From an uncultured Eubacteriales bacterium (GTDB lineage Bacteria > Bacillota > Clostridia > Oscillospirales > Acutalibacteraceae): a stretch of 5,396 bases of DNA. Under the pieces are notes generated by a model. The model saw only the letters and a list, made by a program, of their open reading frames with translations. It made no database searches and had not been told where the DNA came from. The stretch lies in the NCBI GenBank assembly GCA_900320415.1, contig ONSE01000164.1:1-5396 (forward strand), in the 5' to 3' direction. The translations under genes and the position numbers were made by a program. Shown here in pieces: positions 1 through 5,190 of this stretch. Position 1 is the stretch's first letter. The number at the start of each line of letters is the position of its first letter.

Positions 1-146
1 AGCACGCACATCAGCGCGGCGTGCCACGCGTGCTCCGCGTCGTTCTCCTTGCGGCTGCCGTCGGAGAGCAGCGTCTGACGGAGGATGGTCTTTTCCTTGT
101 CAGCCTCGAGCGCGAACCCGAACTGACGCTCCAGCCTGCCGCTCAT
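1..146 (-). CDS. HD-domain hydrolase, YfbR/HDDC2-like 5'-deoxynucleotidase (partial, N-terminal 48 residues)
   Basis: Only the first 48 codons are inside the window; the gene continues past position 1. The translation begins MSGRLERQFGFALEADK and then shows TILRQTLLSDGSRKENDAEH followed by AWHAALM. The block R-K-E-N-D-A-E-H-x-W-H is typical of the first helix pair of HD-domain proteins of the YfbR/HDDC2 group, where the His of the E-H pair (H39 here) is the first metal ligand. The later HD and D motifs lie outside the window. Members of this group dephosphorylate deoxyribonucleoside 5'-monophosphates in the cytosol. The ATG (144-146) overlaps the TGA of the dCMP deaminase gene as ATGA, and AAGG sits 7 nt upstream (154-157), which fixes the start. 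A neighbour that makes dUMP supports a nucleotide role. The family call is good; the exact substrate is inferred. Confidence 0.82.
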   Translation of the reverse strand, partial: MSGRLERQFGFALEADKEKTILRQTLLSDGSRKENDAEHAWHAALMCV

Positions 147-628
147 TCGTTCGCCTTGAAATCGAGCGTGATGGTGTCCACGCTCGCCCGGAACTGCGTC
201 AGCTTCACACCTGCCGAGGTCAGCATCCGCTGCGACGCCGCGGTGGCGGCGGAATCGGCGTACTTGTTGTAGAGGTAGACCACCTCGGCAATGCCCGACT
301 GGATGATCGCCTTGGCGCACTCGTTGCAGGGAAAGAGATCAACATAGAGACGCGCGCCCTTGAGATTCTTGCCGCGCGCGTTGAGGATCGCGTTCAGCTC
401 CGCGTGGACGACATAGCTGTATTTGGTGTCCGTGCCCGTCCGCTCCCACGGATAGACGTCGTCGGAGCAGCCGTAGGGAAAGCCGTTGTAGCCCGTGGAA
501 AGAATGATGTTGTTGCTGTCCACGATGCAGGCGCCGACCTGCGTGTTGGGATCCTTGCTCCGCTTCGCGGCGAGCAGCGCGACGCCCATGAAGTATTCGT
601 CCCACGAAATATAGTTGTCCCGTTTCAT
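143..628 (-). CDS. dCMP deaminase (DCTD/ComEB-type cytidine and deoxycytidylate deaminase family)
   Basis: A 161-residue zinc-dependent deaminase that converts dCMP to dUMP and ammonia, supplying dUMP for thymidylate synthase. The zinc site is clear: H75-A76-E77 (H ligand, E proton shuttle) and P100-C101-N-E-C104 (two Cys ligands). Upstream lie the substrate-loop blocks GYNGFPYGCSDD (46-57) and TKYSYVVHAELNAI (68-81). The GCSDD and LFPCNECAK blocks resemble the animal DCTD/phage T4 type of allosteric enzyme more than the Bacillus ComEB form, judged from memory. The start at 628 is chosen because GGAGG (complement of 636-640) lies 7 nt upstream; an in-frame start at 658 would add ten basic, Gly-rich residues with no ribosome site and run further into the preceding gene. 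It overlaps the ArsC-like gene by ATGA at one end and the HD gene by ATGA at the other. Confidence 0.95.
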   Translation of the reverse strand: MKRDNYISWDEYFMGVALLAAKRSKDPNTQVGACIVDSNNIILSTGYNGFPYGCSDDVYPWERTGTDTKYSYVVHAELNAILNARGKNLKGARLYVDLFPCNECAKAIIQSGIAEVVYLYNKYADSAATAASQRMLTSAGVKLTQFRASVDTITLDFKANE

Positions 629-987
629 TGCGCGTCCTCCCCGAAAAACGCGTCCCATTCCTTCTGACGGAAGCCGACGAGGATCTTGCCCTCCGTCACG
701 AGGATCGGGCGCTTGACCAGCATTCCGTCGGTCGCGAGAAGGCGCAGCTGCTCCTCCTCTGTCATCTGCGGCAGACGCTCCTTGAGATTCTGCTCGCGGT
801 AGAGCATTCCGCTCGTGTTGAAGAACTTTTTCAGCGGCAGTCCGCTCCGTGCCGCCCAGTCCTTCAGCTCCTCATAGGAGGGATTCCGGGATTTGATATC
901 TCTGTCCGTGTAGTCCGCGCCGCGGTCGTCGAGGTATTTCTTCGCCTTGCGGCAGGTGGTGCATTTGGGGTATTCGATGAATAGCAT
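625..987 (-). CDS. ArsC/Spx/MgsR-family thioredoxin-fold protein (arsenate reductase-like)
   Basis: A 120-residue, full-length single-domain protein of the ArsC/Spx/YffB superfamily. The N-terminus MLFIEYPKCTTCRKAKKYL gives the beta-alpha start of a thioredoxin fold with a C9-T-T-C12 motif. DIKSRNPSYEEL (29-40), FNTSGMLYRE (56-65) and the R93-P94 loop in LVKRPIL (90-96) followed by KILVGF are standard family blocks. The CxxC form is usual in Firmicute members annotated as arsenate reductase family or as Spx/MgsR relatives. True ArsC activity cannot be told from sequence alone, and no arsB, acr3 or arsR is nearby, so a general thiol-redox or regulatory role is equally possible. The start is well supported: AAAGGGAGG (complement of 997-1005) lies 9 nt upstream. 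It is first in the minus-strand operon and its TGA overlaps the deaminase ATG. Confidence 0.9.
   Translation of the reverse strand: MLFIEYPKCTTCRKAKKYLDDRGADYTDRDIKSRNPSYEELKDWAARSGLPLKKFFNTSGMLYREQNLKERLPQMTEEEQLRLLATDGMLVKRPILVTEGKILVGFRQKEWDAFFGEDAQ
636..642 (-). promoter_or_regulatory. Ribosome binding site deciding the dCMP deaminase start
   Basis: On the minus strand this reads GGGGAGG, 7 nt before the ATG at 626-628. It lies inside the last codons of the ArsC-like gene, so the deaminase can be translated both by coupling through ATGA and by direct initiation. It argues against the longer reading frame starting at 658. Confidence 0.75.
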
Positions 988-1027
988 GATAGTTTGCCTC
1001 CCTTTGCTGTTTCTGTCAGTGATTTAA

Positions 1028-1054
1028 GTATATAGTATCACATTTCCTATATAC
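1028..1054. promoter_or_regulatory. Inverted repeat over the minus-strand promoter (candidate operator)
   Basis: GTATATAG (1028-1035) and CTATATAC (1047-1054) form a perfect 8-bp inverted repeat with an 11-nt spacer. The left arm covers most of the minus-strand -10 and the right arm lies in the -35/-10 spacer, where a repressor would block polymerase. A further CTATATA occurs at 1114-1120 near the predicted trkA start site. The arms are AT-only apart from the end bases, so chance is a real alternative. Confidence 0.35.
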
Positions 1055-1061
1055 ATTGCAA
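1032..1061 (-). promoter_or_regulatory. Predicted sigma70-type promoter of the arsC-like/dCMP deaminase/HD operon
   Basis: On the minus strand, TTGCAA (1056-1061) is followed after 18 nt by TACTAT (1032-1037), and a TG one base before the -10 makes an extended -10 (TGATACTAT). The predicted start is near 1025, giving a leader of roughly 38 nt before the ATG at 987, with the ribosome site in between. No other candidate of this quality is seen upstream of this operon. Confidence 0.6.
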
Positions 1062-1080
1062 TAAAAAATGTCTTACCGTA

Positions 1081-1109
1081 TTGATTTTTGATGAAAAAAG
1101 GTGTATCAT
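1081..1109 (+). promoter_or_regulatory. Predicted sigma70-type promoter of trkA-trkH
   Basis: TTGATT (1081-1086) and TATCAT (1104-1109) are separated by exactly 17 nt. The predicted start is near 1116, giving a leader of about 97 nt that contains the whole 60-bp palindromic element before the trkA ATG at 1213. It is divergent from the minus-strand promoter, with the two -35 boxes about 20 nt apart. Confidence 0.6.
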
Positions 1110-1128
1110 CTTTCTATATATAACTGAA

Positions 1129-1188
1129 GGGAACCTCTAATCATTCCTTACCGCGCATAAGCACGAAATTGAATGATTAGAGATTCCC
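1129..1188 (+). mobile_element. 60-bp MITE-like palindromic element, copy 1 (trkA leader)
   Basis: The ends GGGAACCTCTAATCATTC and GAATGATTAGAGATTCCC pair over 18 bp with one mismatch (position 6). The 24-nt centre contains CTTA and TAAG that could make a small inner hairpin. Copy 2 at 4027 matches at 56 of 60 positions, including 32 consecutive identical bases in the middle. TGAA lies directly on both sides (1125-1128 and 1189-1192), as expected for a 4-bp target-site duplication. There is no coding capacity, so movement would need a transposase acting from elsewhere; none is in the window. The hairpin lies in the trkA leader RNA but has no following U-run, so it is not an intrinsic terminator. 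The trkA ribosome site lies just downstream and is intact. Confidence 0.8.
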
Positions 1189-1212
1189 TGAAAAAGGATA
1201 TGACGGTTCTCT

Positions 1213-2565
1213 ATGAAAATTGTTATTGTTGGCTGTGGCAAGGTCGGCACCTCGATCGCCACGGAGCTGAATTTCGCGGGACACGATATCGTTGTGGTTG
1301 ACATCAACCGCAACGCCGTGACGCGTCTTGCCGATTCGATCGACGGTATGGGAATTGAGGGAAACGGCGCCACCTATGAAACGCTTGCCGACGCCGGCGC
1401 GGGCGACGCGGATCTGGTCATTGCCGCCACCGCGCGCGACGAGGTGAACCTCTATACCTGCCTGATGGCGCGTGCCTGCGGATGTCAGAACACCATCGCG
1501 CGCGTGAGGAACCCCGAATACACAAGGGACCTCTTCCGCGTCAAGGATACCCTCGGCCTCTCCATGTTCATCAATCCCGAGATGACCGCGGCGGTGGAAA
1601 TCAGCCGCCTCCTGCGCTTTTCGGGCGCGCTCGAGATCGACAGCTTCTCAAAGGGCATGGTCGAGCTGATCAAGGTGAACGTGCCCGACAACAGTCCGCT
1701 TGTCGGCAAGGCTATCAGCAAAATCGACATCCTGCGCGGCAAGGTGCGCGTCTGCACCGTTGAGCGCGGCGAGGATGTCTACATCGCGAACGGCGACTTC
1801 GTCATCCGCGGCGGCGACCGCATTTCGGTCGTTTCCAAGCCCGAGCTTGCCGCGCGGTTCTTCAAGAAGGCGGAGATCAACATCGGACGCAGCCGCGATG
1901 TGATGATACTCGGAGGCGGCAAGGTTTCCTACTACCTCGCGCAGAGATTGCTCAAGGCGGGCGCGAACGTCAAGATCATCGAGAAAAACGCGCAGCGCTG
2001 CGACGAGCTTTCCGAAATGCTGCACGACGCGGTGATCATCCACGGCGACTGCATGGATCAGGATCTGCTCCTCAGCGAGGGCATTGAGCACACCGACGGC
2101 GTCGCCGCGCTGATGGACTACGATGAGGAAAATATTCTCATCTCAATGTACGTCAAGAATGTGTCAAAGGCGAAAATGATCACCAAGGTCAACAACGCCC
2201 ATTTCGATTCCATTATCGACCAGATCGACCTCGAGTGCGTGGTGCATCCCAAGAAGCTCGCGGGCGAGTATATCGCGCGGTATGTCAGGGCGGTGCAGAA
2301 TTCACTCGGCAGCAATGTCGAGACGCTCTACAGGCTGCACGAGGAGAGGGTCGAGGCGCTGGAGTTCCGCGCCAGAAAAACCTCGCGCGTGATCAACACG
2401 CCGCTCTCAAGGCTCAGCCTCAAGGACGAGCTGCAGGTGATCTGCATCGCGAGAAAGGGCAAGGTGATCCTGCCCGTCGGCTCGGACGTCATTCTTCCCG
2501 ACGACTCGGTCGTTGTGATCACCAAGCACACGGGTCTGAGCGACCTCGACGATATTCTGAGTTGA
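1213..2565 (+). CDS. trkA: TrkA, cytosolic K+-uptake regulatory subunit with two RCK units
   Basis: A 450-residue soluble protein with the full double layout of TrkA. It comprises RCK_N 1 (about 1-120) with the NAD-binding loop G7-C-G9-K-V-G12 and acidic D30 at the end of strand 2, TrkA_C 1 (about 140-215), RCK_N 2 (about 228-345) with G234-G-G-K-V-S239 and E257, and TrkA_C 2 (about 365-450). It forms a ring under the TrkH membrane dimer and gates it in response to bound nucleotides; TrkA_C domains in Firmicutes can also bind c-di-AMP (family knowledge, not visible here). The second loop has Ser in place of its last Gly, a common form in clostridial TrkA. The start MKIVIVGCGKVG is the normal N-terminus, but the best ribosome site (AAGGA, 1194-1198) is 14 nt away, an unusually long gap. 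trkH follows after 10 nt. Confidence 0.96.
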   Translation: MKIVIVGCGKVGTSIATELNFAGHDIVVVDINRNAVTRLADSIDGMGIEGNGATYETLADAGAGDADLVIAATARDEVNLYTCLMARACGCQNTIARVRNPEYTRDLFRVKDTLGLSMFINPEMTAAVEISRLLRFSGALEIDSFSKGMVELIKVNVPDNSPLVGKAISKIDILRGKVRVCTVERGEDVYIANGDFVIRGGDRISVVSKPELAARFFKKAEINIGRSRDVMILGGGKVSYYLAQRLLKAGANVKIIEKNAQRCDELSEMLHDAVIIHGDCMDQDLLLSEGIEHTDGVAALMDYDEENILISMYVKNVSKAKMITKVNNAHFDSIIDQIDLECVVHPKKLAGEYIARYVRAVQNSLGSNVETLYRLHEERVEALEFRARKTSRVINTPLSRLSLKDELQVICIARKGKVILPVGSDVILPDDSVVVITKHTGLSDLDDILS

Positions 2566-2567
2566 GG
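2564..2567 (+). promoter_or_regulatory. trkH ribosome binding site overlapping the trkA stop
   Basis: GAGG overlaps the last two bases of the trkA TGA (2563-2565) and lies 8 nt before the trkH ATG at 2576. This placement suggests translational coupling, so the channel and its gate would be made together. Confidence 0.55.
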
Positions 2568-2575
2568 CCGGGAAG

Positions 2576-4024
2576 ATGAATAAGCGATTGATTTTATATA
2601 TCCTCGGCTGGGTCCTGATCTGCGAGGGCGCGGCGATGCAGCTCTGCACCGTCACCTCGCTTGTCTACCGTGAGCACGAGGGTCTGTATTTCCTGATCAC
2701 CGGAGCCGTCTGCGCCCTGCTGGGCGTGCTGGCGGTCAAGGTCAAAAAACCGAAAAACATGGTGCTCTACCAGAAGGCGGGCTTCTGCGCCACCGCGCTG
2801 AGCTGGGTGCTGCTCTCGTTTGTGGGAGCGCTGCCCTTCTTCCTCAGCGGCGAGATCCCCCACTATGTGGACGCGCTGTTTGAAACGGTCTCCGGCTTCA
2901 CGACAACGGGAGCCACGATCCTCCCCGAGGTCGAAAAGCTCAGCCACGGTATGCTGATGTGGCGCAGCCTGATGAACTGGCTGGGCGGCATGGGCGTTAT
3001 CGTATTCCTGCTCGCGCTGATCCCAAAGCTGGGCGGTCAGCAGAATATCTACCTCATGCGCGCCGAAAGCCCCGGTCCGATCGTGGGCAAGGCGCTGCCG
3101 AAAATGCGCCACTACGCGCTGCTGCTCTACGGCATCTATTTCGGACTGACGCTGCTGGAATGCATTCTGCTCCTCTGCGGCGGCATGGACCTCTTCAACG
3201 CGGTGAATACCAGCTTCGCCACCGCCGGTACCGGCGGCTTCGGTGTGAGAAATACCAATATCGCCGCCTATGAGGGCTACTATTTCCAGACTGTCATCGC
3301 GGTTTTCATGCTGCTCTTCGGCGTCAATTTCAGCTTTTACATTCTCCTGATCTCGCGCAAGATCGGTCAGGCGTTCAAGATGGAGGAGCTGTGGTGGTAC
3401 TCGGGCACGGTCCTCGTGTTCACCATCGTCATCGGCTTCAACATCATGCCGCTGTACCCCACCGTTCACGAGGCGTTCCATCAGAGCTTTTTCTATGTTT
3501 CGTCGATCATCACCACGACGGGCTTCGGTATCGGGGACGTCAATCACTGGCCCGAGCTGTCAAAGGCGCTGATCCTCGTGATCACCTTCACCGGCGCGAT
3601 GGCGGGCAGCACGGGCGGCGGTTTTAAATTCTCGCGTATCATTCTCCTGCTCAAGGAGGTCAAGAAGGAATTTATCCTTCTCGTGCATCCGCGCAACGTC
3701 CGCTCCGTCAAGATGGACGGCAAGAAAATCAGCCATGACACCATGCGCAGCACCTCTGTCTATCTGGTGATTTATGTCGCAATCTTCTTCCTCAGCTTCG
3801 TGCTGGTTTCCATCGAGGGCAGGGATTTCCTGACGAGCTTTACCTCCGTCGCAGCGACTCTCAACAATACGGGTCCCGGTCTGAGTATGGTCGGCCCTGT
3901 GGGCAACTATGAGATGTTCACGCCCTTCTCCAAGTGCGTGCTGATGTTCGATATGCTCGCGGGCAGACTCGAGCTTTTCCCGCTGCTGCTGGTGTTTATC
4001 CCCGCCGCGTGGAAAAAATCATAA
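2576..4024 (+). CDS. trkH: TrkH, K+-translocating membrane subunit of the Trk system
   Basis: A 482-residue integral membrane protein of the SKT (Trk/Ktr/HKT) family, at the normal full length for TrkH. After two N-terminal helices (about 5-27 and 37-56) come four repeats of helix, pore loop and helix. All four filter segments are visible, each with its key Gly: GFTTTGATI (G112), FATAGTGGFG (A217-G218), ITTTGFGIG (G316) and TLNNTGPGL (G433). The GGMGV block (137-141) follows pore loop 1; AMAGSTGGGFKFSRI (341-355) is the mid-membrane stretch of repeat 3 thought to act in gating; GRLEL (463-467) is in the last helix. With TrkA it takes up K+ at the cytoplasmic membrane. The preceding GAGG supports the ATG at 2576. 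The stop is followed after 2 nt by copy 2 of the palindromic element. Confidence 0.96.
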   Translation: MNKRLILYILGWVLICEGAAMQLCTVTSLVYREHEGLYFLITGAVCALLGVLAVKVKKPKNMVLYQKAGFCATALSWVLLSFVGALPFFLSGEIPHYVDALFETVSGFTTTGATILPEVEKLSHGMLMWRSLMNWLGGMGVIVFLLALIPKLGGQQNIYLMRAESPGPIVGKALPKMRHYALLLYGIYFGLTLLECILLLCGGMDLFNAVNTSFATAGTGGFGVRNTNIAAYEGYYFQTVIAVFMLLFGVNFSFYILLISRKIGQAFKMEELWWYSGTVLVFTIVIGFNIMPLYPTVHEAFHQSFFYVSSIITTTGFGIGDVNHWPELSKALILVITFTGAMAGSTGGGFKFSRIILLLKEVKKEFILLVHPRNVRSVKMDGKKISHDTMRSTSVYLVIYVAIFFLSFVLVSIEGRDFLTSFTSVAATLNNTGPGLSMVGPVGNYEMFTPFSKCVLMFDMLAGRLELFPLLLVFIPAAWKKS

Positions 4025-4026
4025 AT

Positions 4027-4086
4027 GGGAACCTCTAAGAATTCCTTACCGCGCATAAGCACGAAATTGAATTATCAGAGATTCCC
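4027..4086 (+). mobile_element. 60-bp MITE-like palindromic element, copy 2 (after trkH)
   Basis: It has the same length and orientation as copy 1 and differs at element positions 13, 14, 47 and 50. Terminal arms pair at 15 of 18 positions. AAAT flanks it on both sides (4023-4026 and 4087-4090), differing from the TGAA of copy 1, so the two insertions look independent. The left AAAT overlaps the last two bases of the trkH TAA: the element landed at the stop codon without changing it. Removing the element and one AAAT leaves the trkH stop about 12 nt before the terminator stem, a normal arrangement. The right end supplies TTGAAT (see the candidate promoter). Confidence 0.8.
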
Positions 4087-4095
4087 AAATAGAAT
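4067..4095 (+). promoter_or_regulatory. Candidate apbE promoter formed by the element insertion
   Basis: TTGAAT (4067-4072) comes from positions 41-46 of the palindromic element, and TAGAAT (4090-4095) straddles its right target duplication and flanking DNA; the spacer is exactly 17 nt. The predicted start near 4102 falls at the end of the 5' arm of the terminator stem. This is the best promoter-like pair before apbE. Copy 1 has the same TTGAAT but no -10 at that distance. Confidence 0.4.
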
Positions 4096-4096
4096 T

Positions 4097-4124
4097 GAGG
4101 GACGGCGGCGCTGTCCCTCTTTTT
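4097..4124 (+). terminator. Intrinsic terminator of trkA-trkH
   Basis: GAGGGAC (4097-4103) and GTCCCTC (4113-4119) form a perfect 7-bp stem with a 9-nt loop, followed at once by TTTTT (4120-4124). It ends the trk transcript. Its T-run directly touches the GGAG ribosome site of apbE, leaving no room for a promoter between the two. Confidence 0.85.
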
Positions 4125-4128
4125 GGAG
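4125..4128 (+). promoter_or_regulatory. apbE ribosome binding site
   Basis: GGAG lies 6 nt before the ATG at 4135 and directly after the terminator T-run. It selects the ATG over an in-frame TTG at 4123, which would lie within the T-run and would put four extra residues before the signal peptide. Confidence 0.65.
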
Positions 4129-4134
4129 TTATCT

Positions 4135-5154
4135 ATGAAAAAACTACTGACTTTTCTGTCCTGTCTTCTTCTGCTTTCGGGCTGCGCCTACGCGCCCGCG
4201 CAGACGGCGAGAGAGAGCTTTGAATGCATGGACACCTTTATGAACGTGGAGATCTGCGGCGGTGAGGAAACCGCCGCCGCCGTCCGCGCCGAGATCGAGC
4301 GGCTCGACGGACTGCTTTCCGCCTCCGCGGAGGACAGCGATATCGGCAGGCTCAACCGCGCCAAGAGCGTAACGCCGGACAGGACGACATACGAGCTTCT
4401 GGAGAAGTCGCTCGGCGCCTGTGCCGAGCTGGAGGGATACCTCGATATTTCGGTCTATCCTCTCGTGGAGGAGTGGGGCTTTATCGGCAGGGACTACCGC
4501 GTTCCCGGACAGGCGAGCATCGACAGGCTGCTGCAAAGCGTGTCCTATCAGGGGGTCCGTCTTTCCGCAAGGGAGTCGGAACCGCCGATTCTTTACGCGG
4601 AGATCGGAGAGAATATGAAAATCGGTCTCGGCGCGGTAGCGAAGGGCTTTGCCGCCGACAGAGCGCGGAGTGTGATGGAGGCGGACGGCGTGACCTCAGG
4701 CATCCTCAACCTCGGCGGAACCGTCGCGGCGGTCGGGAAAAAGCCCTCGGGAGCTGCCTGGCGCGTCGGCATCTGTGATCCCGAGAACACCGCGAACTAC
4801 TTCGGCGCGGTGGAGGCGTCGGATCAGGTGATCGCCACCTCGGGCAGCTATGAGCGCTATTTTGAGGAGAACGGCAGACGCTACTGCCACATCATCGACC
4901 CGAAAACAGGATATCCCGTCGATAACGGCACCGTTTCGGTGACGGTGATTTCCGACAGCGGCTTTCAAAGCGACGCGCTCTCCACCGCCCTTTTTGTCAT
5001 GGGCAGAGAAAACGCGGAACGTTATTGGAAAGATAAGGGCGGCTTTGAGTTTATTCTGCTGGACGATAATGAAGAGCTGTGGCTGACAAAGGGCGCGGCG
5101 GAGCGCTTCCGGCTCGCGGACGGCTATGATTTTCCAATACATACCATAGAATAG
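4135..5154 (+). CDS. apbE: ApbE, lipoprotein FAD:protein FMN transferase
   Basis: A 339-residue exported enzyme that uses FAD to attach FMN to a Thr/Ser of target proteins such as RnfG/RnfD or other FMN-binding redox proteins. The N-terminus is a lipoprotein signal: MKK, a hydrophobic run, then the lipobox L14-S-G-C17, so the mature protein is probably anchored on the outer face of the membrane. Family blocks in order are C31-M-D-T34 (the usual M-x-T start), DIGRLN (69-74), LDISVYPLVEEWGF (103-116), IGLGAVAKGFAAD (163-175, K170), GILNLGGTVAAVG (189-201), ATSGSYERYF (234-243), HIIDPKTGYPV (252-262) and SDALSTALFVMG (279-290). D280 and T284 match the Asp/Thr metal-binding pair. G164 replaces the Asp usual in the D-L-G-x-x-A-K-G block. 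No Rnf, Nqr or FMN-bind target gene lies in the window. A terminator follows closely. Confidence 0.95.
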   Translation: MKKLLTFLSCLLLLSGCAYAPAQTARESFECMDTFMNVEICGGEETAAAVRAEIERLDGLLSASAEDSDIGRLNRAKSVTPDRTTYELLEKSLGACAELEGYLDISVYPLVEEWGFIGRDYRVPGQASIDRLLQSVSYQGVRLSARESEPPILYAEIGENMKIGLGAVAKGFAADRARSVMEADGVTSGILNLGGTVAAVGKKPSGAAWRVGICDPENTANYFGAVEASDQVIATSGSYERYFEENGRRYCHIIDPKTGYPVDNGTVSVTVISDSGFQSDALSTALFVMGRENAERYWKDKGGFEFILLDDNEELWLTKGAAERFRLADGYDFPIHTIE

Positions 5155-5157
5155 AAT

Positions 5158-5190
5158 CGGGCTCGGCATTGCGCCGGGCCCGAGGTTTTT
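5158..5190 (+). terminator. Intrinsic terminator of apbE
   Basis: CGGGCTCGGC (5158-5167) pairs with GCCGGGCCCG (5173-5182) over 10 bp with one T.G wobble around a 5-nt loop ATTGC. Three bases separate the stem from TTTTT (5186-5190). It starts 3 nt after the apbE stop, so apbE is the last gene of its transcript. Confidence 0.75.

Noticed and set aside
1068..1091. Seven-codon leader peptide frame (ATG TCT TAC ... TGA)
   Set aside because: It has no ribosome site and lies upstream of the predicted trkA transcript start.
1129..1188. Element copy 1 as an intrinsic terminator or attenuator
   Set aside because: No U-run follows the hairpin on either strand; the sequence after it is TGAAAAAGG.
1110..1212. 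c-di-AMP (ydaO-type) riboswitch before the K+ uptake genes
   Set aside because: The leader is only about 97 nt and mostly the palindromic element; the conserved ydaO core is not seen.
1200..1301. Small frame of 33 codons overlapping the trkA start in another frame
   Set aside because: Its ATG is only about 1 nt from the AAGGA, too close for initiation, and the peptide shows nothing recognisable.
1648..2091. Minus-strand frame of 147 codons opposite trkA
   Set aside because: It mirrors trkA codons and has no recognisable domain or ribosome site.
2594..3547. Long minus-strand frame (317 codons) opposite trkH
   Set aside because: It is a shadow of the GC-rich codons of trkH, with a low-complexity charged composition and no family motif.
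1125..4090. Composite mobile unit in which the two 60-bp elements carry trkA-trkH together
   Set aside because: The outer flanks differ (TGAA on the left, AAAT on the right) while each copy has its own matching pair, which fits two separate insertions.
4123..4134. TTG start giving apbE four extra residues
   Set aside because: The TTG is in the terminator T-run and has no ribosome site; GGAG at 4125 points to the ATG at 4135.
4696..5169. Minus-strand frame of 157 codons opposite apbE
   Set aside because: It runs through the apbE stop region and mirrors its coding sequence; no motif supports it.
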